DNA of 64,000 bases, from positions 6,025 to 70,024 of the forward strand of contig CAZNLJ010000022.1 in the NCBI GenBank assembly GCA_964573725.1, written 5' to 3'. This DNA is from UBA6168 sp964573725. GTDB lineage: Bacteria > Bacteroidota > Bacteroidia > Chitinophagales > Saprospiraceae. A model generated the notes under the pieces. The model saw only the letters and a list, made by a program, of their open reading frames with translations, was not told the origin of the DNA and did not search any database. A program made the translations under genes and the position numbers. Numbering within the stretch: position 1 is the stretch's first letter; every line of letters begins with the position of its first letter. Positions 37,001 to 45,560 of this stretch are shown one piece after another.

Positions 37001-38651
37001 CCCCGGTGCGCCGGTCTTGTGGAAAGTCTCCGACGGATTTTCGTCCACCTCCGATTCCATCCAGTTGGAAACCGCGCTGCCGGGCTTGTTTACGGTCAGC
37101 CTGTATGCCTTCGGCTGCGGATTCGACAGCAGCGAAGTGGTCCTCGACTTCCAGCCCCTCCCCACCGTCGACCTGGACCATCCGGTGTTCGCCTGTACCG
37201 GGCAGCCGGTCAGCTTCGGCGCCATCCATGACGGAAGCACCTTGCTGCTTTCCTTCGGCGACGGGACTGCGACCGACGGTTCCCCGGCGACGCATACCTA
37301 TCCGGCCCCGGGTATTTACCAGGTGTCCGCGGAAAGCACCGCCGCTTCCGGTTGCCGGTCGACCGCCCTCGGCAGTATCGAGATCCTACCCACGCCGCAA
37401 GCACAACTGACGGCGCCCGACACACTCTGTCCCGGGCAAGCGGTCGCATTCACCGCCGCCAGCGACCAGCCCCTGGCCGCCTGTTCCTGGCAATTCGGCG
37501 ACAGCGGGTTCGCCGGCGGCTGCCAGGCCTGGCATACCTTCCTGGAACCCGGACCCCACCCGGTCCTGCTTTCGGTCACCAGTCCCCAAGGCTGTACCGG
37601 CCAGGACTCCGCCCTGCTGCATACCTTCCCGTATACCGAAGCCGTCATCGACCCGACCATCCTGGACCCCTGCACCCCCATGACCGTCGCCCTGCAGAGC
37701 CCCGGCACCGGCACGCATAGCTGGCAGCTGGGAGACGGCGCCACGGCCACCGGTGCCACGGTCGTCCACCGTTATCCGGAAGCCGGAACCTATGTGCTGC
37801 AGCTGGTCACAAATGCGGACGGCCCCTGCCCCGATACGGCCACCATATCCCTGGAAGCACGCCCCGCCCCGGAATTCGGGTGGGAAGCCTTCCCCCCTTG
37901 CCGGCCCGGTGAAGGGAACAGCCTGCAGGTGACCACCTCGCCGGAATCCGTCGTGCGCCTTCGGGGCGAATCGTACGACCAGGCCGGGGAGTACCACTGG
38001 AACCTGGCCCCCGGCCCCTATGTCCTCGAGGTGGCAAACGGACAGGGTTGCGCCCGGGACACCCAATTCGTCCTGCCGGATATCCCCCCCCTGGAAGTCC
38101 GGGCCGAGCCGGATACCGTCGAGCTCCTGCTGGGTACCGCGGCGACCTTGTCGGCCACCAGCAACCACGGCGACACCTGGTTCCGCTGGGAACCCGCCAC
38201 CTACCTGGATGCGACGGACCGGGCCGACCCCCTGGCCACTCCCCTGCGAAGCATCACCTACCTGGTCTTCGGAACGGACACCCAGGGTTGCCGCGCGACA
38301 GACACCGTCACCGTCATCGTTCGGGCCGACCGGCGGACCGGCATCTTCCTGCCGGATGCGTTCAGTCCCAATGGAGACGGCATCAACGATGTCTTCTATG
38401 TCCGAAGCAGCAATCCGTCCGTCCAGGCCCTCGAACGGTGCCGGATCTTCGACCGGTACGGGGAGGTCGTCTTCGAAACCGGAAGCGACGCAACCGGCCG
38501 ACCTGCCCACGTGGAGGATGTCCGGTTCGGATGGGACGGTACCTTCCGGGGGCGGAAGGCGGAGGCGGGAACCTACCGGTATGTGGTCGTCCTGCGCTTC
38601 ATCGACGGAGAATCGGCCTCCTTCACCGGCAATGTGCAACTGCTGCGCTGA
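34026..38651 (+). CDS. Giant secreted multi-PKD protein with type IX secretion type-B C-terminal domain (copy 1)
   Basis: A 1541-residue protein. ATG 34026 gives a good signal peptide (MDRSRRIGLVCLVLTGHLALAQ); an in-frame ATG at 33969 would add 19 residues directly at the transcription start. The N-terminal region (NYNPTVAVCNGQQAVC) is shared with the next gene. Numerous Cys pairs and at least six PKD/Ig-like modules follow, marked by WDLGDG, VDWGDGN, WDFGNGQ, LSFGDGT and WQLGDGA. The last about 105 residues are a gliding-motility-associated (CHU_C type) sorting domain: GIFLPDAFSPNGDGINDVF, FDRYGEVVFE, GWDGTFRG, EAGTYRYVV. This directs export by T9SS and surface anchoring with a PorP/SprF partner, found two genes downstream. 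Likely an adhesin; ligand unknown. Confidence 0.9.
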   Translation: MDRSRRIGLVCLVLTGHLALAQNYNPTVAVCNGQQAVCATGPSAGLCASIVVNPDYQHLGIISHFELSWGDASPATVVPFSMNPPVQTHTFDLSGFYLSCQYQQQYFILLKTFHTDPAVEPTNSAFLFTVRNPPGGSFVATPQVPCTGDAIQFFGSAAAGQPGSYPNCPAAGNLFSHWDLGDGTYSSADTLTHTYASPGTYPVTYCTGNVCDTVCTSQTVWVLDAAHADLTVVAGATPVADSLVFRSCLYDTLVAVQLDAGPHHPDATYTWSVSDTSGWSWAGPSQEPDTAQVSLLLEAPGIYLVKVRVDNPCQRPDSAFVILQVVEEPDIHFAATPDTCQALLYTPVPVVDSTEYTVNGLPVAAFPVYLPLSSQPYVVTAQLDHFCGEYEAADTFFLKPIFDVFIDAPAADTVRCVGTDTLVLSATAGSTWLGGAPHLFQDSVSAGFLPTVPGTFSLVAELVVGACRNADTVVVTVEEPYLLSLDTPALGCGALSFTPQPYDPQVTYWIDQVAADSFPILLPASDSAYVLAASFGNSCGAWEVSAPAHVLLPEEVSITAPEGTVFCQGAPPVPLHASHSLGSWTGPHLTAEGADAWFDPVSAGGFEIVFTRGTDTCLRADTLQLWVVPPDSVDAGADRLVCQTAGALHLSGGFPAGGTFVGTAVQNDTVTLPELEPDSAYAFVYTLPAFPTGCNADSFTLTVALPPDATFESDRDTACQADTVRLFPAAAGAVEFLVDWGDGNTMDSLLFHTYAQPGTYPVILTVRTFHPTDGSLLCVVEDSTEVFIPTPLLPGQVAFDLDPSDGCAPLSVSMTNLSQPEHDHYRWDFGNGQVHEGYDPPSQWYPGTPATDTTYTIRLYVPNGCGQAETIRTVGVLPPPTAGIGLTDATPCSGTPVEVSILSIGSPAANTFFTSNGWVTPGNPSVPASFVFETGTLADTVSIWLVSTNDCGTDTALATVYVQPSDVTAQIGLPAGQPPCTRTVFTLTNQSTPGAPVLWKVSDGFSSTSDSIQLETALPGLFTVSLYAFGCGFDSSEVVLDFQPLPTVDLDHPVFACTGQPVSFGAIHDGSTLLLSFGDGTATDGSPATHTYPAPGIYQVSAESTAASGCRSTALGSIEILPTPQAQLTAPDTLCPGQAVAFTAASDQPLAACSWQFGDSGFAGGCQAWHTFLEPGPHPVLLSVTSPQGCTGQDSALLHTFPYTEAVIDPTILDPCTPMTVALQSPGTGTHSWQLGDGATATGATVVHRYPEAGTYVLQLVTNADGPCPDTATISLEARPAPEFGWEAFPPCRPGEGNSLQVTTSPESVVRLRGESYDQAGEYHWNLAPGPYVLEVANGQGCARDTQFVLPDIPPLEVRAEPDTVELLLGTAATLSATSNHGDTWFRWEPATYLDATDRADPLATPLRSITYLVFGTDTQGCRATDTVTVIVRADRRTGIFLPDAFSPNGDGINDVFYVRSSNPSVQALERCRIFDRYGEVVFETGSDATGRPAHVEDVRFGWDGTFRGRKAEAGTYRYVVVLRFIDGESASFTGNVQLLR

Positions 38652-38681
38652 ACCCTACCAAACCGAGCAACCGACAAACGC

Positions 38682-41600
38682 ATGAAAAGAATCGCCTGGA
38701 TAACCGGTTTCGCCTTCGGCTGCACCCTCGCCATGGGGCAGGTCAACAACCCGACGGTCGCCCCTTGCGACGGACTGCAGTACGTTTGTGCGGACAGTTC
38801 CGCCCTCTCCGTTTGTGTCAACATCATCGTGGATCCCAACGACCCGGCAGCCGACAGCATCGCCTATTACCAGGTCAGCTGGGGCGACCTCTCCACCCCC
38901 ACCATCCTGTCCGGCGGGGCTGCACCGCCTCCCCAATGGCACACCTACGACCTGTCGACCCTCTGGGGGGGCTGCCAGTACGAAGTCACCTTCGTCATCC
39001 TGCTGGAGACCTTCCCCACCCCAGGCGGAGGCGGAAGCAGCGGAGAGCCGACCAACAGCACCTTCCTGCTCACCGTCCGGTTCCCGCCCTCCAACAGCAT
39101 CGGCGTCGCCCCCTTCCCTTGTGCCGGCGAACCGACCACCCTCCAGGGATCCAGCAGCGGGCAACCCATGGGACAGGGACCCGATTGTCCGAGCGAAGGC
39201 ATCCTGTTCGAAACCTGGGAATATCCGGTCGGTTCCGGCAACCAATATCCCGGCAATATCTTCCAGCCCGTGTTCGGCAGTACCGGCGTGTACCAGGTCG
39301 GATACTGTGTGGGCAACACTTGCGACACCATCTGCGCCACCCATGCGGTGGAGATCTTCGACCCGCCGACCGGAACGGTGACCCCCGGACCGACGCTATC
39401 CCCCATCGGTACCCATCATTTCCGGCTCTGCCTGGAACCGGATTCCGCCGCAATCGCCCTGTTGGACGGCCACCTGTCGCTGAACCAGGACAGTTTCTCC
39501 TGGGAAGTCACCGGGCCGGCCGGCGGATGGGCCTGGTACCCGGATCCGTCGGGGCCCGATTCCGGGCTGGCCGTCATCCGGTTCACCTTACCCGGCACCT
39601 ATACGGTGTCCATGGAGGTCAGCAACGAATGCCAGCAGACCGATATCGTCGAGACGGTCATCGACGTGGTGTCGATACCCCAGCTGACGTTGGAACCACA
39701 GCAGGACACCTGCGGCACCCTCGCCTATACACCCGTGCCCTGGCTGGCGGAAGTGGATTACACCATCAACGGGATACCCTGGTCGGCATTTCCCGCCCTG
39801 CTACCCGTCGCCCCGCAACCTTACCATATCCGCGCCAGCTGGCCGCACGTCTGCGGCCTCCAAACCCTGGCCGACACCTTCGCCAATGTCGCCGTCCCCC
39901 CGGTACAAATCTACCTGCCGGCCGAGGCCCCTACCCGCTGCGTCGGATCCGACCCGATCGAACTGGTCGCCACGCCCGGCAGCGACTGGCTGGGGGATTC
40001 CGCCTGGTTGTCCACCAATGCCAACGGCACCTTTTTCGAACCCGGGGCCGCCGGGTACTACGAAGTCTACGCCACCCTCGGTTCCGGCGTCTGCCGCTCC
40101 TACGACACCCTCGGCATCACCGTGGAGGCCCCCTACCCGCTCCAGCTGGATACGCCGGCCGTCGGTTGTGTGTCCGTCGATTTCACCCCGAGCCCTTTCG
40201 ACCCGATGGTCCGCTACACCTTGAACGGCATCCCACAGGACAGCTTCCCCGTCACCCTGACCCATGACCAATCCCCCTATTTCCTATCCGCGGACTACGA
40301 AAACAGCTGCGGATTCGAGGCCCTGGTCCGGACCTTGCACGTCATCCTGCCGGAAGCCGTCCGGATCTTCCCGGAGACCGATACCACCCTATGTGAAAAT
40401 CCGCCCCCATTGTTGCTACAGGCCAGCGACAGCATCGGAACCTGGTCGGGTCCCTCCCTCGAGGCCGTTGCGGACGGCGTGAACTTCCTGGCGACCGAAC
40501 CCGGCAGTTACACGGTCCTGTTCGAACGGGGCTCCGGTCAATGCTATTCGTCGGACACCCTGCGGATCACGATCGTCCCCGCCGATACCGTGTACGCCGG
40601 AGCGGACCGCTACCTGTGCGGTACGCTCGAAAGCTATGTATTGGCGGATGCACAACCTGCCGGCGGGAGCTTTGCGGGTCATGCCCTCACGGGGGATACC
40701 GTCTGGTTGGGCTTGTTGGAGCTGGACAGCAGCTACCAATACCTGTATACGGTCCCCGGCCTGCCTTCGGGCTGCCGGGAGGCGGCGCTGCACCTCGTCC
40801 GGTTGCCGCCGGCAGAAGCCGACTTCGACCTGAGCCGCGACACGGCCTGTCAGGAGGAGACCGTCACCGTGGTCCCGAACGGCCCCGTCCCGGCAGACTT
40901 CATCCTCAGCTGGGGTGACGGCGGCGAGGCGGACAGCCTGTTGTCCCATACCTATTCCGCGCCCGGCAACTATCCGGTCCGGTTGACCGCCTACACCCTG
41001 GATCCGGTCGCAGGTACGGTGGTTTGCGAGGCCGAGCACCTGGACACCGTCGTCATACCGGCCCCTTTGCCGCCGGGATCGGTGGATTTCACCCTGCATC
41101 CTGCGGAAGGATGTGCCCCGCTGACGGTCGAGTTCCAGCCGACCGGAACGGCGGGAGAAGGACCCTATCGCTGGGATTTCGGGAACGGGGAAGTCTTCCA
41201 TGGCCACATCCCGCCGGCCGTCACCTATTCCGCCGACAGCCTGTATGCGGAAACCACATTTACCGTCCGGCTCAGCATTCCGAACGCTTGCGGGGAAGAT
41301 TCCGCCAGCCAGTTCCTGACGGTAGATCCCTTGCCACGCGCCTTGTTCAGTCTCAGCCACCTCCAACCCTGTTCCGGCCAGGCCTTCACCGCGCAGCCGG
41401 CCAGCACCGGCGAACCGACAATCCAGTATTTCCTGACCGAAACCGGGGCGCAGATTCCGGTCGGACCAGGTGACACCGTATCCTTCCAGTATCTCACCGG
41501 CGCGGTGGCCGACACCGTCGACATCCGGCTGGTGGCCGTCAACGCGTGCGGGGCCGACACCGCCCGGCAGGCCGTGACCATTGTCCCTGCCGATGTGGCC

Positions 41601-43328
41601 GCCCTGGTCGGACTCCCGGACACCAGCACCCTCTGCATCGGGGATACGGCCGTCTTCCTCAACTACGGATCCCCGCTGGCGCCGTTCACCTGGGTGGATA
41701 TGCAGGGAAACAGCTATGCGGATGATACCCTCCTGTTACCATTGACCCAGCCGGGGCCCTACGACCTCACCTTGTACACATTCGGTTGCGGATACGACAG
41801 CGTGCGTTTCACCTTCCAGGCCCATCCGCTGCCCACCCTCGCCGTCGACCACGACACGGCCGCCTGTGCCGACCGACCGGTCCTGTTCCAGGTTTCCACC
41901 GAAGCCCCCTCGGTGGAACTCCGGTACGGGGACGGCAGCGGCAGCCAGCAGGAAATATCGGTCCACCATTACGCCGCGCCGGGTACCTACCAACCCACCG
42001 CCACCGCACAAACCGAGAAAGGATGCGAAACCAGCTGGACCGGCAACATCACCATCCACCCGATTCCTTGGGTGCAAGCCACGGCCAGTCCGCTGTTCTG
42101 CGCCGGTACCGAGGCGCATTTCGTCGGCACCGGCGACCTTGCCGGGGGCGATTGCAACTGGACCTTCGGAGACGGAAGCACCGGTACCGGTTGCCAGGTC
42201 TCCCATGTCTACGCCATACCGGGTGGATTCCCGGTCATCCTGACCCTGACTTCGGCCGACGGATGCATCGGGAAGGACACCCTCCCGGTATTCGTCCATG
42301 AGACTCCCCTCGCCGCCATACAGCTGGACACCCTGGACCCTTGCTTTCCGATGCGCGTCGCGTTCCAGGCGGAGCTCATCGGCGCGACCGACCTGGCCTG
42401 GCACTTCAGCGACGGCCATGCGGCGAACGGTACCGGCATCCTCCGTCAGTTCGACGGCCCCGGCGACATCGAGGTGACGCTCGTCGCGACCAACGGCGAC
42501 TGGTGCCGGGATACGGCTACCGCGGGGCTTTCCCTTCCCGGCCCGGTGCTTTTCGAACTCGAACAGCTGCCCGGCTGCACCGTGGCGGAGGGGACGGACC
42601 TGTCGGTATTGGCTCCCCCCGCCCATCTTGTCGAGCTGGAAGGAAACGGGAGCACGGCCACCGGGGCCATCCATCCCGGGCTTGCCCCCGGAACTTACAT
42701 GTTGCGGGTGACGGACCCCGACGGCTGCGAACAGGACACCCAGCTGGTCGTCCTGCCCGTCCGGGAGCTGCAACTGCAGGTCGTCCAGGACACCTTCGAC
42801 CTCTATTTGGGGGAACAAGCGGTGCTCGGTGCCGTGGCCAACCTTCCGGAGGCCGAATTCCGGTGGGTTCCGGCGGACTACCTGGACGACGACCGGAGTC
42901 CGTACCCGGTGACCGCCCCGCCCGTGTCGGTCCGCTACCTGGTGTATGCCACCGACGAAGCCGGCTGTATCCGGGTCGACACTGTGTGGGTCCGGGTCTC
43001 GGTCGACCGCGAGGCCGGCATTTTCATCCCGAATGCCTTCACGCCCAATACGGACGGGGTCAACGACATACTCTATCTGCGGAGTGCCAACCGGTCCGTC
43101 CGCCGCATCGACAGTTTCCGGGTATTCGACAAGTACCAGGAAGTCGTATTCGACCTGTCCGAAGTGCCCGGGGCGGCGGAAGCGCTTCCGGAGAACCCCT
43201 ACTTCGGTTGGGACGGAACCTTCCGCGGCAAGAAGGCCGAAGCCGGCACCTACCGGTATACGGCGTCCGTCCGGTTCCTGGACGACAGCATCCGCAGCTT
43301 CGCCGGCAAGGTGCAGCTGATCCGCTGA
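38682..43328 (+). CDS. Giant secreted multi-PKD protein with type IX secretion type-B C-terminal domain (copy 2)
   Basis: A 1548-residue paralogue of the preceding gene, 30 nt downstream and in the same orientation. A signal peptide (MKRIAWITGFAFGCTLAMGQ) is followed by the shared N-terminal region (NNPTVAPCDGLQYVC). The order of modules parallels copy 1: dividers such as PYPLQLDTPAVGC here against PYLLSLDTPALGC there, and PKD signatures LSWGDGG, WDFGNGE, LRYGDGS, WTFGDGS and WHFSDGH. The C-terminal about 105 residues carry the sorting domain with GIFIPNAFTPNTDGVNDIL, FDKYQEVVFD, GWDGTFRG and EAGTYRYT. The collinear module order points to tandem gene duplication followed by divergence. Likely co-transcribed with copy 1 and the PorP/SprF gene. 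Confidence 0.9.
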   Translation: MKRIAWITGFAFGCTLAMGQVNNPTVAPCDGLQYVCADSSALSVCVNIIVDPNDPAADSIAYYQVSWGDLSTPTILSGGAAPPPQWHTYDLSTLWGGCQYEVTFVILLETFPTPGGGGSSGEPTNSTFLLTVRFPPSNSIGVAPFPCAGEPTTLQGSSSGQPMGQGPDCPSEGILFETWEYPVGSGNQYPGNIFQPVFGSTGVYQVGYCVGNTCDTICATHAVEIFDPPTGTVTPGPTLSPIGTHHFRLCLEPDSAAIALLDGHLSLNQDSFSWEVTGPAGGWAWYPDPSGPDSGLAVIRFTLPGTYTVSMEVSNECQQTDIVETVIDVVSIPQLTLEPQQDTCGTLAYTPVPWLAEVDYTINGIPWSAFPALLPVAPQPYHIRASWPHVCGLQTLADTFANVAVPPVQIYLPAEAPTRCVGSDPIELVATPGSDWLGDSAWLSTNANGTFFEPGAAGYYEVYATLGSGVCRSYDTLGITVEAPYPLQLDTPAVGCVSVDFTPSPFDPMVRYTLNGIPQDSFPVTLTHDQSPYFLSADYENSCGFEALVRTLHVILPEAVRIFPETDTTLCENPPPLLLQASDSIGTWSGPSLEAVADGVNFLATEPGSYTVLFERGSGQCYSSDTLRITIVPADTVYAGADRYLCGTLESYVLADAQPAGGSFAGHALTGDTVWLGLLELDSSYQYLYTVPGLPSGCREAALHLVRLPPAEADFDLSRDTACQEETVTVVPNGPVPADFILSWGDGGEADSLLSHTYSAPGNYPVRLTAYTLDPVAGTVVCEAEHLDTVVIPAPLPPGSVDFTLHPAEGCAPLTVEFQPTGTAGEGPYRWDFGNGEVFHGHIPPAVTYSADSLYAETTFTVRLSIPNACGEDSASQFLTVDPLPRALFSLSHLQPCSGQAFTAQPASTGEPTIQYFLTETGAQIPVGPGDTVSFQYLTGAVADTVDIRLVAVNACGADTARQAVTIVPADVAALVGLPDTSTLCIGDTAVFLNYGSPLAPFTWVDMQGNSYADDTLLLPLTQPGPYDLTLYTFGCGYDSVRFTFQAHPLPTLAVDHDTAACADRPVLFQVSTEAPSVELRYGDGSGSQQEISVHHYAAPGTYQPTATAQTEKGCETSWTGNITIHPIPWVQATASPLFCAGTEAHFVGTGDLAGGDCNWTFGDGSTGTGCQVSHVYAIPGGFPVILTLTSADGCIGKDTLPVFVHETPLAAIQLDTLDPCFPMRVAFQAELIGATDLAWHFSDGHAANGTGILRQFDGPGDIEVTLVATNGDWCRDTATAGLSLPGPVLFELEQLPGCTVAEGTDLSVLAPPAHLVELEGNGSTATGAIHPGLAPGTYMLRVTDPDGCEQDTQLVVLPVRELQLQVVQDTFDLYLGEQAVLGAVANLPEAEFRWVPADYLDDDRSPYPVTAPPVSVRYLVYATDEAGCIRVDTVWVRVSVDREAGIFIPNAFTPNTDGVNDILYLRSANRSVRRIDSFRVFDKYQEVVFDLSEVPGAAEALPENPYFGWDGTFRGKKAEAGTYRYTASVRFLDDSIRSFAGKVQLIR

Positions 43329-43384
43329 AAAGCACAGGAGGCTTCGGGAGGCGGCGAACACAGCAACGACAAAAACAGGAAAAG

Positions 43385-44419
43385 ATGAACTGCCGACAGT
43401 ATTTTGGCGGATTGCTCCTGTGGGGAGCGGCCGTCACCGGCCTGCGGGCGCAGGACTTCCATTATGTGACCGCTTTCCATGCCCCGCAGGTGGTCAATCC
43501 GGCGGGTACCAGCGCCAATGCCCTGCACCGCACCCAGGTGGTCGCCCAATACCGCGGCCAGTGGGATGCGGCGCTCAGCGAGCAATCCTACCAAGGGGCG
43601 GCGGTATTTGCCGACATGCGGTTCTGCCTCCCCAACAGTCGGAAGAGTTACTATGCCCTGGGAATCGGGGTGCAGCGGGATGCCAGTACCCAAGGCGGTC
43701 TGTACCATGGGAGTGCGACGGTGGCGCTGGCCTACCACCAGCACCTGGGCGGGGAGACGTTCGCCGCGGCCGGTGCCGCAGCCGGCGGCTTGCTATTCGG
43801 CATCCAACCCGCCCGACTCAGTTTCGACGCCCAATACCAACAGGGGCACTACGACCCGTCCAGGCCGACCGGGGAAACCCAGCTGCAGGAGCACCTCGTA
43901 CAGGCCGACCTGCATGCCGGGGTCATGTTGTACGACAACCAACGGGGCTGGTCCGCAGGTCTTGCCTGGCGGCACCTCAACAAACCGGCGTATACCCTGT
44001 TGGGCGGCGATAACCGGCTCGGCATCGGCTTGGTCCTGCAGGGAAGCGCCACGGTCTGGTCCACCCCGGCCCGGACGCGCAGTGTCGTGCTGCGGACGGT
44101 GCTGCGGCGCCAATCCGTCTCCGGGAGCAACAGCCGGCAATGGCAATGGTTGGGGGGCGGCACCTTCCAGGTGGCCATCCCGGCCGCCGGCAAGTTTTCC
44201 ATCGGCTCCTACCTGCGGACCGGAAGCACGCCGACCCGTACGCTCGCATTCAACACCCTGGTCCCGACCCTGCAATGGACCGGCCGGTCCGTGACCACCA
44301 TCCTGACCTACGATGCGGATATCGCCGGCACACGGTCGCGCTATCCGGGCGGCATGGAGCTCATGATCGGTTACAGTTTCGGAAAAAAAGACCGCTGTGT
44401 AGTGTGTTCGGGATTCTGA
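43385..44419 (+). CDS. PorP/SprF-family type IX secretion membrane protein
   Basis: A 344-residue outer-membrane beta-barrel protein of the PorP/SprF family, which partners cargo carrying type-B sorting domains. A signal peptide (MNCRQYFGGLLLWGAAVTG, then LRAQ) precedes the family opening DFHYVTAFHAPQVVNPAGTSAN (the NPA-type motif). Alternating beta-strand segments follow, ending SRYPGGMELMIGYSFGK near the C-terminus, typical of this family. It lies 56 nt after the second giant cargo gene and on the same strand, so it probably serves both cargo proteins. Its 3' end is convergent with the S24-like repressor, 18 nt away. Confidence 0.9.
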   Translation: MNCRQYFGGLLLWGAAVTGLRAQDFHYVTAFHAPQVVNPAGTSANALHRTQVVAQYRGQWDAALSEQSYQGAAVFADMRFCLPNSRKSYYALGIGVQRDASTQGGLYHGSATVALAYHQHLGGETFAAAGAAAGGLLFGIQPARLSFDAQYQQGHYDPSRPTGETQLQEHLVQADLHAGVMLYDNQRGWSAGLAWRHLNKPAYTLLGGDNRLGIGLVLQGSATVWSTPARTRSVVLRTVLRRQSVSGSNSRQWQWLGGGTFQVAIPAAGKFSIGSYLRTGSTPTRTLAFNTLVPTLQWTGRSVTTILTYDADIAGTRSRYPGGMELMIGYSFGKKDRCVVCSGF

Positions 44420-44437
44420 GACGGCCTGCGGCAGGTC

Positions 44438-45232
44438 CTACCTCAATTCCAGCTGGGATTCCTGCCATTGGCGGAGCAGGTTGCCTTGTTCCGTCACCGC
44501 GGCCCGGAGCGCGGCGAGTTCCCGCCAAATGGGCGGGCGGGCTTCCCCTTCCTTTTGCAGCACCCCGAGGCGGAGTTCCACCGACCAGACCTCCCGAACG
44601 GCGGAAAAGGGAATCGTGAGGGCGGGATGCAGGTCGTTGTCCGCGTACAGACGGATTTCCCCCGCACCGGAAGACCGGCTGTCTGCCCGCCGGATATGGA
44701 CATCCGTCCGGGTCACCACCACGTGGATGTCCCCGGCACGTATCCCGCCGTTCCATTCCTCATCCGGGACATAGCTCGCGATCACCTTGTCCCCAGCCCG
44801 CAGGACCGGGAACATGGCATCGCCCGCCACTTCGAAAGCGCGGAAGCAACCATTCCGGAGGCGGTCCTCCGGCAGGACCAACAGGTCGGTCGCCGGGACG
44901 GCGCCGCGGGCGTAGTCGGATTGCGAGGTGGCGGGTATATGCAGCAGGGAGGGCGATTCGGAGGGAACCGGAGTGACGGCAGGCGCGGAGCCGGCGGGAG
45001 GCAGGAACATGTCCCCTTCCCCGGAAAAGAGGAAGACCGGGTTGAGCCGGTAGCATTCCACCGCCTTGCGCAGCAGCTCGATGGTCACGTCCCGGCGACC
45101 GTTGAGGATCTCACTCAGGCTCTGCGGCAGGTAATCGAGCGACAAGGCCATCTGGCGGCTGGAGCGGATGATGCGTTCCTTCCGCAACACCTTGTGGCAG
45201 GCAATGAAACGGGACGTGACGATGCTGTTCAT
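44438..45232 (-). CDS. XRE-type regulator with degenerate S24/LexA-like C-terminal domain
   Basis: A 264-residue phage-repressor-like protein: an N-terminal helix-turn-helix (about 10-70, SRQMALSLDYLPQSLSEILNGRRD) and a C-terminal S24 peptidase fold. The usual catalytic Ser of the G-D-S-M motif is Ala here (G137-D138-A139-M140, then FPVLRAGDKVIA), and the expected Lys site near residues 178-182 reads DVHIRR, with Arg. Self-cleavage of the LexA/CI type is therefore unlikely; the fold may act only as a dimerisation or ligand-sensing domain. A C-terminal extension of about 40 residues (225-264) is predicted helical. Convergent with the PorP/SprF gene. Regulatory targets unknown. Confidence 0.82.
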   Translation of the reverse strand: MNSIVTSRFIACHKVLRKERIIRSSRQMALSLDYLPQSLSEILNGRRDVTIELLRKAVECYRLNPVFLFSGEGDMFLPPAGSAPAVTPVPSESPSLLHIPATSQSDYARGAVPATDLLVLPEDRLRNGCFRAFEVAGDAMFPVLRAGDKVIASYVPDEEWNGGIRAGDIHVVVTRTDVHIRRADSRSSGAGEIRLYADNDLHPALTIPFSAVREVWSVELRLGVLQKEGEARPPIWRELAALRAAVTEQGNLLRQWQESQLELR

Positions 45233-45489
45233 GATGCGCGTTTTGGGTGCCGTTTTCTCAACCTTCCGTCCGATGGGAATCCGGCGGACGAGGGTGCCGC
45301 CAGGGGTGCGGCGGACCCGGACGTCCGGCCGGATACAAACATCGTCAAATTATTGTTATGTATTATATTTCCATTCATATTTTTTTATCGGGACCATGAA
45401 ACCGCAGCCCGCCCGGCAGGTGCCGGCATGAAAGCAGGTGACCTTTCGGCCCGGCGGGTCTTGAAGCGCCATAAAGCCGCGGAAATTAT

Positions 45490-45497
45490 TATCTTCG
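45490..45497 (+). promoter_or_regulatory. Possible -7 box for the S46 peptidase gene
   Basis: TATCTTCG differs by one base from TAnnTTTG and lies 63 nt before the ATG. The nearest TTG (45461-45463) is 26 nt upstream, longer than usual. Confidence 0.4.
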
Positions 45498-45560
45498 CAA
45501 GAGAAACCGGCAGACCCGACCCGCCCGGTACATGAAATCCAAACACGAAACGAGACGACC

